Shown here piece by piece: positions 12,611-23,658 of a DNA stretch of 64,000 bases. The stretch is from Cupriavidus sp. UYMMa02A (lineage in GTDB: Bacteria; Pseudomonadota; Gammaproteobacteria; Burkholderiales; Burkholderiaceae). The position numbers and the translations under genes were made by a program. The first letter of the stretch is position 1; each line of letters begins with the position of its first letter. The stretch spans positions 1 through 64,000 of the forward strand of contig LRMT01000034.1 in NCBI GenBank assembly GCA_001725945.1, read 5' to 3'. The notes beneath the pieces were generated by a model that was given only the letters and a program-made list of their open reading frames with translations, was not told the origin of the DNA and searched no databases.

Positions 12611-14270
12611 ATGACCGACGCCGCTACGCACCGCGTCTTCAACCAGGTGCCGGATCTCGCGCACTACAACCTGTTTGGCTGCGATCCCATCGTCGGCAAC
12701 GCACTCGAGCGCTTGGCGGCGGCTGGCATGCCGGAGCGCTAAGCGACTACGGCGCGCGGCTGGGCGAGCCGGAAGTGCTGGCCTGGGGCGCCGATGCCAA
12801 CCGCCATGCGCCCGAATTGCAGACCCACAGCCGCACTGGCGAGCGCATCGATCAGGTCACTTTTCATCCGAGCTGGCACGCGCTGCTGGCGCTGCTGCGC
12901 AGCCAGCAGCTGCAGGCACTGCCGTTCGCCGAGCCTCGCGCGGGGGCGTGGATGGCGCGCACGGCCGGCTATTTCCTGCAGGCGCAGGTCGAGTCAGGCT
13001 CACTGTGCCCGACCACCATGACCTTCGCGAGCATTCCGGTGCTGCGCAAGGAGACGGCCCTGTTCGCCGACCTGGCGCCGCGCCTGTATGCGAAGGATCA
13101 CGACGCGCGCGACCTGCCGTGGCGCGAAAAGACCGCGATCATGATCGGCATGGGCATGACCGAGAAGCAAGGCGGCTCCGATGTGCGCGCCAACACCACG
13201 GTGGCCCGCCCCGCACACGGCGAGGGACGCGGCGCCGAATGCCTGCTGACCGGCCACAAGTGGTTCTTCTCCGCGCCGATGTGCGACGCGCACCTCGTGG
13301 TCGCGCGCATGGGCGCCGAGGACGGGCCGCTGTCCTGCTTCTTCGTGCCGCGTTTTCGCGATGACGGCAGCAAGAACTCGATCCAGATCCAGCGGTTGAA
13401 GGACAAGCTCGGCAACCGCTCCAACAGCAGCAGCGAAGTGGAGTTCCGCGAGACCAGCGGCATCCTGATCGGCGAGGAAGGCCGCGGCATCCCGACCATC
13501 ATCGAGATGGCCACCAGCACGCGGCTCGACTGCGTGATCGGCAGCGCGGCGATTCTGCGCGCCGCCTACGTCCAGGCGCTGCACCACACGCGCCACCGCA
13601 GCGCCTTCGGCCGGTTGCTGGCCGACCAGCCACTGATGCGCAACGTGCTGGCCGACCTGGCCCTGGAAAGCGAAGCCGCCACGCTGCTGATGATGGAACT
13701 GAGCCATGCGTTCGAGCACGCCGACACCGATCCGCTCGCCGCGGCATGGAAGCGCGTGGTGACGCCCGCGGCCAAGTTCTGGGTCTGCAAGCGCACGATC
13801 GAGGCCACCGGCGAGGCCATGGAAGTCTGGGGCGGCAACGGCTATGTCGAAGAGGCCCGATGGCCCGCCTCTATCGCGAAGCGCCCGTCAATTCGATCTG
13901 GGAAGGCTCCGGCAACATCATGTGCCTGGACGTGCTGCGCGCGATCCAGCGCACGCCCGATGACGCGGCGCGCCTGCTGCAGGACCTGTCGCGCCGCGCC
14001 GCCGCGCATCCGGCCGTGCGCGCGGAACTGGCTTCGCTGCAGGCGATGCTGCGCGAACCCGCGGAACAACTCGAGGCCAACGCCCGGCGCTTCGCGCAGG
14101 GGCTCGTGCTGACCGCGCAGTCCGCGCTGATGCTTGCGCATGCCGACGCAGAGAACGCCGAAGCGTTTGTCGCGAGCCGGCTCGGCCGCCAGCACGGGCG
14201 CGTGTTCGGCACGCTCGATATGGAGGCCGATGCACTCAAGCGGGTGTTCGAGCGCGGATGGACAGCATGA
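12611..14270 (+). CDS. AidB-like acyl-CoA dehydrogenase, frameshifted
   Basis: Flavoprotein of the acyl-CoA dehydrogenase superfamily, ~553 residues, longer than standard members and matching the AidB branch. Landmarks are GSLCPTTMTFASIPVL near residue 130, MTEKQGGSDVRANTT (FAD/substrate loop), GHKWFFSAPMCDAHLV, and the C-terminal GGNGYVEE...IWEGSGNI. It could protect against alkylation damage, as AidB in E. coli, or oxidise a branched acyl-CoA; sequence alone does not decide. Missing G residues near 12738 and 13857 break the frame. A good AGGAGA site precedes ATG 12611. Confidence 0.88.
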
Positions 14271-14285
14271 AGCCGGCGACGCGGC

Positions 14286-15963
14286 TCAGGCCTCCATGGT
14301 CTCGCGAATCCGGAGCAGCACGCGCGGCGCGTAGCGGATCAGGTCGTGCGCGCGCTCGCCGATCATGATGGCAGGCGCATTGGTATTGCCGCCGATCAGT
14401 GTCGGCATGATCGAGGCATCGACCACGCGCAGGCCTTCAACGCCGCGCACGCGCAATTGCGGATCGACGACCGCCAGCGCGTCCATGCCCATGCGGCATG
14501 TGCCGACTGGGTGGTAGATGGTGTCCGCGCGCTCGCGGATCATCTCGCGCACGGAGGCGTCGTCGCTGTCGTCGGCGCGCAGGTGCGCGGAGTACAGCTC
14601 GCGCCCGCCGAAGCACGCGAGCTGCGGCTGGGCGAAGATCCGGCGCACGATCTTCACGCCGGCCACCATGTCATCCATATCGCGTGGATCGGATAGATAG
14701 CCGGGATCGATGGACGGGGGCTGCCGCATATCGGGCGAATCCAGCCGGACTTCGCCGCGGCTGCGCGGACGCAGCGCGCACACGTGGCAGGAGTAACCGT
14801 GACCCAGGCGAAGCTTGCGCATGTGGTCATCGGCCAGGCCCACCACGAAATGAAGCTGCAGGTCGGGCTCGGCCAGGTCCGGCCGGCTGCGCAGAAAGCC
14901 GCCGGCCTCGGCAAAATTGGAACTCATCATGCCCGCGCGCTCGCGCCGGTAGCGCAGCATCTCGGACACCAGGTGCATGGCGCCGCCCAGCGACAGGCCG
15001 AACAGTTCGGGCGCGGCCACGCGCTTCTGCAGGATGATGTCGAGATGGTCCTGCAGGTTGCCGCCGACGCCCGGCAGGTCATGCACGACCGCAATGCCCA
15101 GCTCGCGCAGGTGCGCCGCCGGCCCGACGCCGGATGCCATCAGCAATTGCGGCGAGCCGAAGGTGCCGGCCGACAAGATCACGTCGCGGCGTGCGCGCAG
15201 CAGGTGCTCGCGGCCATTGCGTACCGCCAGCACGCCCACCGCATGCCTGCCCTCGAAGACAATGCGCAGCACCTGCATGCCGGTCAGCACGTGCAGGCCG
15301 GCGCGTCCGCCGTTGCAGGCCTTGTCGCGTGCGTTGCCGCCATGCAGGTAGGCACGCGCGGCGTTCCAGCGCTCGCCCTCGTGCTGCGTGACCTGGTACC
15401 AGCCGACACCTTCCTGCTCCTCGCCATTGAAATCGTCGTTGCGCAGGAAGCCGGCCTGCTGCGCGGCGTCGATGAAATGCTGGCCGAATGGATTGGGCGT
15501 GCGCAGGTCGGAAACATGGAGCGGGCCGGTGCCGCCATGCAGCGGATCATCATCGCTGCCCGCCACGCGCGCGTTGCACTCGGCGCGGCGGAAGTACGGC
15601 AGCACATCGTCCCAGGACCAGCCGTCGCAGCCTGCCGCGGCCCAGCCGTCGTAGTCTGCCGGGCGGCCGCGCGTGTAGATCATGGCGTTGATCGACGAAC
15701 TGCCGCCAAGCCCGCGTCCCTTGGCTGGAAACCGCGCCTGCCGTTAAGGCCCGGCTGCGGCACGGTTTCATACGCGTAATTGCGCGCCCCGACGCGCGGC
15801 AGTATCGCCGCAATGCCCGCGGGTGTGCGCACCAGCACATGGTGGTCGTGATGGCCTGCCTCGATCAGCGCGATACTGTCGCTACCGCTGTCAGCCAGCG
15901 CCCGGCCAGCGCACACCCAGCCGAACCCGCGCCGACAACGACATAGTCATACGTGGTTTCCAT
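14286..15963 (-). CDS. GMC-family FAD oxidoreductase (choline dehydrogenase-like), frameshifted
   Basis: Oxidises an alcohol substrate with FAD. It starts METTYDYVVVGAGSAGCALA with the GxGxxG nucleotide motif. The GMC signatures GRGLGGSSSINAMIYTRG and AGTFGSPQLLMASGVGP follow, and the C-terminal catalytic region YHPVGTCRMG and NTNAPAIMIGERAHDLI closes it. Two single-base losses near 15904 and 15719 break the frame. Reconstructed length is about 560 residues. No BetI or transporter gene neighbours it, so the substrate is unknown. Confidence 0.9.
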
Positions 15964-16112
15964 CAGTCTCCCCGCGAGTCCGGAGATGGCGGCGGGGCTG
16001 CGCCCTCTGCCCGCCCCGGAGGATGGCAAGCCTGAAAACCAGTGTAGGCGCTGCCGCCGCGGGAAGTGAAGACCGGCAGGCAGCGCGTTGACTGCGCGGA
16101 ACGCGCAGAACG

Positions 16113-17023
16113 TCAGGAAACCAGCATCGGCCGGCCCAGCATGCGCGAGAGCACGGCTTCCGGTGAATGGGTGTGGTCGGAGATCGCCTTCGGGTCCAGG
16201 TAGATGGTCTGCTCCATCATCGCGCGGCCGCGCATGGCGGCGTGCAGCAACTGGTCGCTGAAGACAATCCACGTCGATCCCGGCGGAAAGTGGAATTCCT
16301 GCTGCGGCACGCTGGCCTGGTAGTCCAGGTCGGCCTTGGCCAGGTCGTGCAGTTGCAGCATGCGGTGATCGTACTCCGAACGCTTGCGCTTGGTGATGTG
16401 CAGCAGCTTCATCAGCCCCGCCTGTCCCGGCCACATGCCGTGGGTCTTCGGCACGAAACGCTGCGCAAAATCGGCGAACGGCTCGCCCACGCGCCACACG
16501 CGCGCCGCGGCGGGGTCGATGTTGTGGAACACGCGCAGCAGGCGCTGGCCCAGCAGCGGGTTCGAGGGGAACGAGTCCACGTGCAGGCGCGTGTCGTCCT
16601 TGCGCCAGCTCACCGGGCGCCCGGCGATCTCGCTCGGGCGCAGCGACGTGCCGGCGCGCGTCATATGCGGGCCGTATTCCGGGAACAGAGCGAGCACCAG
16701 CTTTTCGCTGAATTCGGCATAACGGCGGACCAGGCGGTACAGGTCGGCAAGATCCTGCTCGCTGCCCTGGGCGCCGCGCACGGCGGTATCGGTAGCGCGC
16801 AGGTTAATGTTCTTCGACTTGCCGTCCGAATAGCGGCTGTCGAGGAAGCGCTCCTCGCCGGGCTCGAAGCGGAAGTGCAGGTCCGGGAAATAGAGTACCG
16901 CGCCCTGCTCGAGCTGGCGGCGCAGGTCCGCGCGCGTTGCCGCATCCACCTCGGGCGACCAGTCGGTGTACGGCTGCGGGCGGATCAGGTCGAGTTTGCG
17001 GATGAGGTGGAAGCGGATGGCAT
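16113..17023 (-). CDS. kdoO: Kdo hydroxylase (Fe(II)/2-oxoglutarate-dependent, KdoO-like)
   Basis: Likely hydroxylates the 3-deoxy-manno-octulosonic acid of lipid A to Ko at the inner membrane, altering LPS resistance. The conserved stretch RLHVDSFPSNP supplies the H-x-D iron ligands and FSDQLLHAAMRG the distal histidine. The clear frame begins at a GTG at 16949, but the sequence upstream stays coding-like without a start. If one base is missing near 16988, ATG 17023 (MPSASTSSANST) is the start, giving about 303 residues. Nearby lipid A acyltransferases (18.6-20.4 kb) fit an LPS role. Confidence 0.82.
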
Positions 17024-17126
17024 AGGCTTTCTCGGTTTGCCGGATTGGGGGATTTTACGCGCTATTTTTGAGTGATGAAATGCGCACAGAGATGCGAGTC
17101 TGGTATTGGCGAGTGCCGCGGTGCCA

Positions 17127-17163
17127 ATAAAAAACCCCACCGACCAGTCAGCCAGCGGGGTTC
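17127..17163 (-). terminator. Rho-independent terminator of metK
   Basis: On the minus strand AACCCCGC ... GTGGGG is followed by TTTTTTATT, about 30 bases past the metK stop. Confidence 0.85.
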
Positions 17164-17192
17164 TATTGCAGATACTCCAGAGCGCAGACCGC

Positions 17193-18356
17193 TTACAGTC
17201 CGGCGGCGGCCCGCAAAATTGCTGCCTTGTCCGTCGCTTCCCACGAAAATTCCGGCTCTTCACGGCCAAAGTGGCCGTAAGCAGCGGTCTTTTCATAGAT
17301 CGGACGCAGCAAATCCAGCATCTGCACGATGCCCTTCGGACGCAGGTCGAAGTGCTCCTGCACCAGCTCGGCAATCTTCGCGTCGGGAATCTTTCCGGTG
17401 CCTTCCGTGTAGACGGTCACATTGATCGGGCGCGCCACACCGATGGCGTAGCTGACCTGGACCTGGCACTGGCGCGCCAGACCCGAGGCCACCACATTCT
17501 TGGCGACGTAGCGGGCAGCATAAGCCGCCGAACGGTCCACCTTGGACGGATCCTTGCCCGAGAATGCGCCGCCGCCGTGCGGCGATGCGCCACCGTAGGT
17601 GTCGACGATGATCTTGCGGCCGGTCAGGCCGCAATCGCCCTGCGGGCCACCGATCACGAAGCGCCCGGTCGGGTTCACCAGGTACTTGGTGTCCTTGAGC
17701 ATCTCGGGCGGCAGCACCGGCTTGATGATCTCCTCGATCACCGCTTCGCGAATCTGCGCCTGGGTAATGTCAGGCGCATGCTGCGTCGAGAGCACAACGG
17801 TGTCGACGCTGTGCGGACGGCCATCGACATAGCGCACGGTGACCTGCGACTTGGCGTCCGGTCGCAGCCAGGGCAGGCGGCCGTCGCGGCGAAGCTGCGA
17901 CTGGCGCTCGACCAGGCGGTGCGAATAGTAGATCGGGAACGGCATCAGTTCCGGGGTCTCGTCGCAGGCGTAGCCGAACATCAGGCCCTGGTCGCCGGCA
18001 CCCTGGTTCAGGTAGTCGTCCGAGGCGCGATCCACGCCCTGGGCGATGTCAGGCGACTGCTTGTCGTATGCGACCAGCACTGCGCAACCCTTGTAGTCGA
18101 TGCCGTATTCGGTGTTGTCGTAACCGATGCGCTTGATGGTGTCGCGTGCGACCTGGATGTAGTCGACGTTGGCCGTGGTGGTGATTTCCCCGGCCAGCAC
18201 GACCAGCCCGGTGTTGCAGAGCGTCTCGGCAGCCACACGCGCGTACTTGTCCTGCGCCAGGATGGCGTCGAGGACGGCGTCGGAAATCTGGTCTGCGACC
18301 TTGTCGGGATGGCCTTCGGAGACGGACTCCGAAGTGAAAAGGAAGTCGTTTGCCAC
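17193..18356 (-). CDS. metK: S-adenosylmethionine synthetase
   Basis: Makes SAM from methionine and ATP, feeding the methyl cycle whose product SAH is cleared by AhcY. An unbroken 387-residue frame starts [19 protein letters not shown]. It shows the ATP/methionine motifs [32 protein letters not shown] and GVARPINV. Size and order match the bacterial enzyme. It is a single-gene unit with its own promoter, a long leader and a terminator, divergent from the lpxL genes. Confidence 0.98.
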   Translation of the reverse strand: MANDFLFTSESVSEGHPDKVADQISDAVLDAILAQDKYARVAAETLCNTGLVVLAGEITTTANVDYIQVARDTIKRIGYDNTEYGIDYKGCAVLVAYDKQSPDIAQGVDRASDDYLNQGAGDQGLMFGYACDETPELMPFPIYYSHRLVERQSQLRRDGRLPWLRPDAKSQVTVRYVDGRPHSVDTVVLSTQHAPDITQAQIREAVIEEIIKPVLPPEMLKDTKYLVNPTGRFVIGGPQGDCGLTGRKIIVDTYGGASPHGGGAFSGKDPSKVDRSAAYAARYVAKNVVASGLARQCQVQVSYAIGVARPINVTVYTEGTGKIPDAKIAELVQEHFDLRPKGIVQMLDLLRPIYEKTAAYGHFGREEPEFSWEATDKAAILRAAAGL

Positions 18357-18496
18357 GAACTTGTTCTCCAGGTTGGCTATTGCGTGCCAGCCTGTCGGGT
18401 CATGGCGGCGACGCTTTAGCGGTATTTTCAGGCCGCTCGGTTAGAGCGGTATCGCCCCGCAAGTTGTCAGTTAACTCGGCGATACACGCTATTATA
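18357..18496 (-). promoter_or_regulatory. metK promoter and ~125-nt leader
   Basis: A perfect TATAAT -10 box on the minus strand (18496-18491) predicts a start near 18484. That leaves a leader of about 125 nt before the metK ATG. It contains a strong hairpin, CCGCTC-TAACC-GAGCGG, followed by GAAAATACCGCTAAAGCG. No good -35 box is visible. I could not match the leader to a known SAM riboswitch class. Confidence 0.6.
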
Positions 18497-18664
18497 CGCG
18501 GCTGTCGGCACAATGCAGCAGTGACCCCAGGGCCACTGTGCGTCCCGGCACGCGCCGATCCGATTCATGGTTAGCGGCAGCAGCCGCCCGGATCCTGAGT
18601 CCCGAATCACAACCCGAGGCCGCATTACTGTTTTTCCCGCATGGGACCCGCCATCCACCGCCTG

Positions 18665-19551
18665 ATGACTTTCCTGTTCTGGCTGATTTCCCGCTTGCCA
18701 CTGCGCCTGCTCCAGGCGGTCGGCGGCGCGCTCGGCCTGCTGGCTGCCCGCATGCCAGGCCGTTACGGTCGCCGCCTGCGCGAAAACTTCCTGCTGGCCT
18801 TCCCCGATGCCAGCGGGCCGATGATCGACGAAGCGGCCCGCTCGGCTGGCCGCATGGCCATGGAAATGCCGTACTTCTGGAGCCGAAAGAAGATCGGCGC
18901 CCGCCTGTACGGCTTTGACGACTACCTGTGGCCGGAACTGGAAAAACTGCAGCGCGCGGCAATGGCATCATCATCCTGACGCCTCATCTGGGCTGCTTTG
19001 AAGTCCTGCCGCAATCGCACGCACTGGTGCGCCCCGTGACGGCGCTGTTCAAGCCGCCCCACCAGCCATGGCTGCGCGACTGGATCGAGCGCATGCGCAC
19101 CCGGCCCAACATGGCCATGGCTCCGGCCACGCCACGCGGCGTGCGCATGCTGGTCAAGGCGCTCAAGCGGGGTCAGGCCGTCGGCATCCTGCCCGACCAG
19201 GTGCCAAGCGGCGGCGAAGGCAACTGGGCGCCGTTCTTCGGCAAACCCGCCTACACCATGGCGCTGGTGCACCGCCTGCAACAGCTTACGCAAACGCCCG
19301 TGGTCGCCATCTTCGGCGAACGCTTGCCACGCGGTGCCGGCTATCGCGGCCACCTGCGCATCCTTAACGATGGCGGCATGTTGCCCGAAGATCCTGGCGA
19401 AGCGGCCGCCGTCATCAACCGTACCATCGAGGAACTGGTGGCCATTGCGCCCACGCAGTACCTCTGGGCCTACAACCGCTACAAGACCCCATCCGGCGTG
19501 GAGCACCCGACCCGGGCCACGCTGGGGGCCACCGAATCTTCCCACTCATGA
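18665..19551 (+). CDS. Lysophospholipid/lipid A acyltransferase (LpxL/HtrB family), first copy, frameshifted
   Basis: Inner-membrane late acyltransferase that adds a secondary acyl chain to lipid A. It opens with a hydrophobic anchor (FLFWLISRLPLRLLQAVGG) and has the conserved HLGCFEV (HX4D/E-type catalytic) segment after LT, then ILPDQVPSGGEG and TPVVAIFGERL. A base lost near 18955 splits the gene just before the catalytic motif. The start may be ATG 18641 or 18665. The stop overlaps the next acyltransferase start (ATGA), so the two are co-translated. Confidence 0.9.
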
Positions 19552-20441
19552 ATCGACTCTTCACGTGGCTCGGCATCGGTCTGCTGACCATGCTGGGCAA
19601 GCTGCCCTATCCGCTCGTCGCCCGCTTCGGCGAAGGGCTGGGCGGCCTGCTCTACCTGGTTCCAAGCAGCCGGCGCCGGATCGTGCAGGCCAACCTGCGC
19701 GCCTGCTTCCCTGACAAGAGCGAAGCCGAGATCGATGCGCTGTCGCGCGAATCGTTCCGGACTGTCTTCCGCAGCTTCGCCGAACGCGGCATCTTCTGGA
19801 CCGGCAGCGAAGCGCAAATGCGCCGCTGGGTACAGATCGACGACCAGGCCGACCTGGTGGCGTTGGACGGCACCCCGCACATTCTGGTCACGTTGCACCT
19901 GTCGGGCGTCGAGGCCGGCGCCATCCGCCTGACCATCCACCTGCGCGACAACGTCGGCCGCTCGGGTGCCTCGCTGTACACCGCGCAGAAGAACACGCTG
20001 TTCGACGGCTTCCTCAAGCACGCACGCGGCCGCTTCGGCGCGAAGATGATCTCGCGCAACGACAGCGCGCGCGACATTCTGCGCTGCCTGAAGAAGGGTG
20101 AAGCGCTGCAGCTCATCGCCGACATGGACTTCGGCGAGCGTGACTCGGAGTACGCGCCGTTCTTCGGCGTCCAGGCCCTGACGCTGACATCGGTGTCGCG
20201 CCTGGCGCGGATGACGGGGGCGAAGGTGGTGCCCATCTACACGGAGATGCTGCCCGATTACCAGGGCTATGTGCTGCGCATCCTGCCGGCGTGGGAAAAC
20301 TACCCCGGCGACAGCGTGGCGGATGACACGCGCCGCATGAACGCGTTCTTCGAAGACTGCATCCGACCGCGCGTGGCCGAGTACTACTGGGTGCACAAGC
20401 GCTTCAAGAACCGCCCGGCCGGCGAACCGTCCATCTATTGA
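19548..20441 (+). CDS. Lipid A acyltransferase (LpxL/HtrB family), second copy
   Basis: An intact 297-residue membrane-anchored acyltransferase starting [19 protein letters not shown]. The catalytic position reads [14 protein letters not shown], where the usual acidic residue after H is E within HLSGVE. Other family marks are [16 protein letters not shown] and [15 protein letters not shown]. Together with the preceding overlapping copy it probably supplies both secondary acylations of lipid A. Which copy is primary or secondary cannot be told. Confidence 0.93.
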   Translation: MNRLFTWLGIGLLTMLGKLPYPLVARFGEGLGGLLYLVPSSRRRIVQANLRACFPDKSEAEIDALSRESFRTVFRSFAERGIFWTGSEAQMRRWVQIDDQADLVALDGTPHILVTLHLSGVEAGAIRLTIHLRDNVGRSGASLYTAQKNTLFDGFLKHARGRFGAKMISRNDSARDILRCLKKGEALQLIADMDFGERDSEYAPFFGVQALTLTSVSRLARMTGAKVVPIYTEMLPDYQGYVLRILPAWENYPGDSVADDTRRMNAFFEDCIRPRVAEYYWVHKRFKNRPAGEPSIY

Positions 20442-20484
20442 CCGCGGCCGGCAGGTCCGGACCCGCGCGGCTACAATTCGCACC

Positions 20485-21346
20485 ATGAAACTCCAGTTCA
20501 CCAAGATGCACGGTGCCGGCAACGACTTCGTCGTGCTCGACGGCATCCACCAGAAGCTCGACCTGAGTGCCAGCCAGTGGCGCGCGCTTGCCAGCCGGCA
20601 TTTCGGCGTGGGCGCCGACCAGATGCTGGTCGTCGAGAAGCCCACGCGCGACGACGTGGACTTCCGCTACCGCATCTTCAATGCCGACGGCAGCGAGGTC
20701 GAGCACTGCGGCAACGGCGCGCGCTGCTTCGTGCGCTTCGTCACCGACAAGGGCATGACCGACAAGCGCTCCGTGCGTGTGGAGGTCATGAACGGCGTGA
20801 TCACGCTGACCCTGCAGGATGACGGCCAGGTCACGGTCGACATGGCGCGCCGAACTGAACGGCCCGCGTGCCGTTCCGTGCTGATGGCCTGCAACCCGGG
20901 TGCAAGGCAAAGACACGGCTTACGGGCTGGAAATCAACGGCCGCACCGCGTGGATATCCGCGGTGTCGATGGGCAATCCGCACGCCGTGCAGGTCGTGGA
21001 CGACGTCGAGAACTTCCCGGTGCTGCAGGATGGCCCGCTGATCGAACACCACCCGACCTTCCCGAACCGCGTGAACGCCGGCTTCCTGCAGGTGGTCGAC
21101 CGCCATACCGTGCGCCTGCGCGTGTTCGAGCGCGGCGCCGGCGAGACCCTGGCCTGCGGCACCGGCGCATGTGCGGCGGTCGTGGCGGGTATCCGCCGCG
21201 GGCTGCTCGATTCCCCGGTGAAGGTCCATACCCACGGCGGCGACCTCAGCATTGCCTGGGATGGCGGCACGGAGCCCGTGCGGATGACCGGACCGGCCAC
21301 CACGGTGTTCGAAGGCACCATTGACCTGGCCGCCCTGCCGGCCTGA
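20485..21346 (+). CDS. dapF: Diaminopimelate epimerase, with an indel cluster
   Basis: Cofactor-independent racemisation of LL-DAP to meso-DAP for lysine and peptidoglycan. It starts [20 protein letters not shown]. The first catalytic cysteine lies in [11 protein letters not shown] and the second in [12 protein letters not shown]. Between about 20845 and 20905 several indels scramble roughly 20 codons (after TVDM, before [13 protein letters not shown]). Both flanks are perfect, so the gene is probably intact in the organism. It lies 43 bases after the acyltransferase pair. Confidence 0.93.
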
Positions 21347-21453
21347 CCATAGGGGCCTGTGCGCCCCGCTTCGCTTCATCGCGCCGTGACTGCGGCGGGG
21401 TCCCCGAACGTTCCGCGCAGCGACCCGCCGCCGGACGAACCGATGGAGCACCC

Positions 21454-22262
21454 ATGCCGCTGGACGATTACCGCATCACTTCAGGCAAACGCTTCAACCT
21501 TGCCGACTTCGACCCGGGCAGCAGGCCCATGTCGCAGGGTGACAAGGAGACCGATCTCGCGCGCCTCTCGCAATTGAGCGCGGAGCTCGACGTCCAGCAG
21601 GACATCTTCTATGCCGAGCACCGGCGCAAGATTCTGGTGGTGCTCCAAGGCATGGACACCAGCGGCAAGGACGGCACCGTGCGCTCGGTGTTCCGCAGTT
21701 TCGATCCGCTCGGCATCCGCGTAGTGAGCTTCAAGGCGCCCACCGCCGAGGAACTCGCGCACGACTACCTGTGGCGAGTGCACTTGCAGGTACCCAAACC
21801 GGCGAAATCGTGCTGTTCAACCGCAGTCACTACGAAGACGTGCTGATCACGCGCGTGCACGGCTGGATCGACGCGCAGGAATGCGAGCGCCGCTACAAGC
21901 AGATACGCGCGTTCGAGACGCTGCTCGACGAGACCGGCACCACCCTCGTCAAGTGCTTCCTGCATATCTCGAAGGACGAGCAGAAGGCGCGTCTCGAAGC
22001 GCGCCTTGCCGACCCGAACAAGCACTGGAAGTTCGACCTGACCGACCTGGCCGAGCGCAAGCATTGGAAGGCGTACATGGACGCCTACGAGTCGGCCATT
22101 GCCGCCACCAGCACCACGGAATCGCCGTGGTATATCGTGCCGGCCGACTCCAAGACCCATCGCAACCTGATGGTGGCGGAGATCCTGTCCGAGGTGTTCC
22201 GCCAGCTCAAGCCAGCCTACCCGCCGGCAAGGGCCGACCTTGCCGGGACCAAGGTCGAGTAG
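21454..22262 (+). CDS. ppk2: Polyphosphate kinase 2 family protein, frameshifted
   Basis: Transfers phosphate between polyphosphate and nucleotides in the cytosol. The Walker A-like loop is VLQGMDTSGKDGTVRSV near residue 70 and the Walker B-like loop is FNRSHYEDVLITRVHG. A lid module follows. Length is about 269 residues, typical for single-domain PPK2. A base lost near 21800 breaks the frame between VPK and TGEIVLF. Class (AMP- or ADP-specific) cannot be assigned without alignment. Confidence 0.9.
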
Positions 22263-22286
22263 CGCGATCGCGGCGGCAACGCCGCG

Positions 22287-23468
22287 TTACTCGTGGTCGC
22301 CGTTGCCGCGATGCACGTCGTGCGTGACGAACGGATGTTCGCGGCTCGGCATGGCCAGCCATTGCGGGTGGCGCAGCGTGCCGCGGATATCGTCGAGCCC
22401 GCTGGACCAGTGCTCGTGCATGGCAAGCGAGCCGAACTGGTAGTCCTTGGCGCTGTTCTCGAATGACTTGTCGCGGTAGATGAGCTGGATGACGTTGCGG
22501 CGCGCGTCGCAGGCATGCTCGGCGGCTCGGCGGTACCAGTCGCTGTCGCGCTTCGACGCCGGTACCAGGGCCATCACTTCGCTGAGCATGCGGCGGTAAT
22601 TCTGCTGCTCGCGCATGTAGTCGGTGATGGTGCGGGTACGGCTCGAGTACTGGATGTCCTTCTGCCGCTCGGCCACTTCGCTCAGGTCGTGCGGAAGCTT
22701 GCCGCGCGCGCTCCACAGGTCGACCTGGAAGATCAGCGCGTCGCGGCGCGGCTGCGCGGTCAGGACTTCGGCCAGCGGCGTATTCGAGACCAGCCCGCCG
22801 TCCCAGTAGTACTCGCCGTTGATTTCCACCGCCGGAAAGCCTGGCGGCAATGCGCCCGACGCCATGAAATGCTCGGGGAGCAGCGTGTCGCGCGTATTGT
22901 CGAAATAAGCGAAGTTGCCGGTGCGGATATTGACCGCCCCCACCGACACGCGCATTTCCTTGGGCCGGTTGATCAGATCGAAGTCGGCAAAGCGTTCGAG
23001 CGTGGCCTTGAGTGGCGTGGTGTCGTAGTAGCTCGCACGCGTGGGGTCGGCGTAGCGCGACACCAGTTCCAGCCAGTTGCGCGGTAGGAAGAAGCCGCGC
23101 TGGCCCTCGAACATCGCGCGCGCGGCGTGCATGCCGTCAAACCAGACACGCAGCGGTTCCGGCCAGGTATCTGCACTGTCGAACAGCGCCGAAAGCGACA
23201 GGCTCGGCAGCCAGGGCTGCGCACAGATGTACTCCCAGAACGCGCGTAGCTGCTCCACGCGGCGCTCGGGCGGATTGCCGGCGATGATCGCTGCATTCAG
23301 CGCGCCGATCGAAATGCCGGCGACCCAGTTCGGGTAAATGCCGCCTTCGGCAAGCCCTTGGTAGACACCGGCCTGATAGGCACCCAGCGCACCGCCACCC
23401 TGCAGCACGAGCGCGCGCACGGCATAGGCTTCGTGGGGCGGGCGGCCCGGTTCGGGTCCCTTGGGCAC
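22287..23468 (-). CDS. Patatin-like phospholipase
   Basis: A serine lipase-fold protein, at least 393 residues. The oxyanion motif is VLQGGGALGAYQAG, the nucleophile elbow GISIG, and the dyad aspartate lies in YWDGGLVSNTP. A C-terminal ~100-residue region (YSSRTRTITDYMREQQNYRR) follows, as in larger bacterial patatins. The usable start in frame is GTG 23468, but coding-like sequence continues upstream. If an indel lies near 23550, GTG 23572 after GAAGGAG could be the true start. Likely acts on membrane lipids; no secretion signal was seen. Confidence 0.88.
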   Translation of the reverse strand: MPKGPEPGRPPHEAYAVRALVLQGGGALGAYQAGVYQGLAEGGIYPNWVAGISIGALNAAIIAGNPPERRVEQLRAFWEYICAQPWLPSLSLSALFDSADTWPEPLRVWFDGMHAARAMFEGQRGFFLPRNWLELVSRYADPTRASYYDTTPLKATLERFADFDLINRPKEMRVSVGAVNIRTGNFAYFDNTRDTLLPEHFMASGALPPGFPAVEINGEYYWDGGLVSNTPLAEVLTAQPRRDALIFQVDLWSARGKLPHDLSEVAERQKDIQYSSRTRTITDYMREQQNYRRMLSEVMALVPASKRDSDWYRRAAEHACDARRNVIQLIYRDKSFENSAKDYQFGSLAMHEHWSSGLDDIRGTLRHPQWLAMPSREHPFVTHDVHRGNGDHE

Positions 23469-23658
23469 CTCTTCGGCTGGCCCGCACGGCTGTATCTGCG
23501 CCTTGCGCGTACGCGCCGGCTTTGCGCGCCGCGTCGCCGCTTCCTGGGTTCCTGCCGCTCTTTGCCCGCCACGCGCTGCTCCTTCTCAAATGGTGATTCC
23601 AGCCGGGGCGGCGGCACGCCGGGAGCTATCTCCGGCCGGCCGCGCGCCGCGGTGCCGG

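Noticed and set aside
18357..18484. metK leader as a SAM-II riboswitch
   Set aside because: It has TACCGCTAAAG but lacks the ATAAATG strand and the P1/GATTT loop seen upstream of metX.
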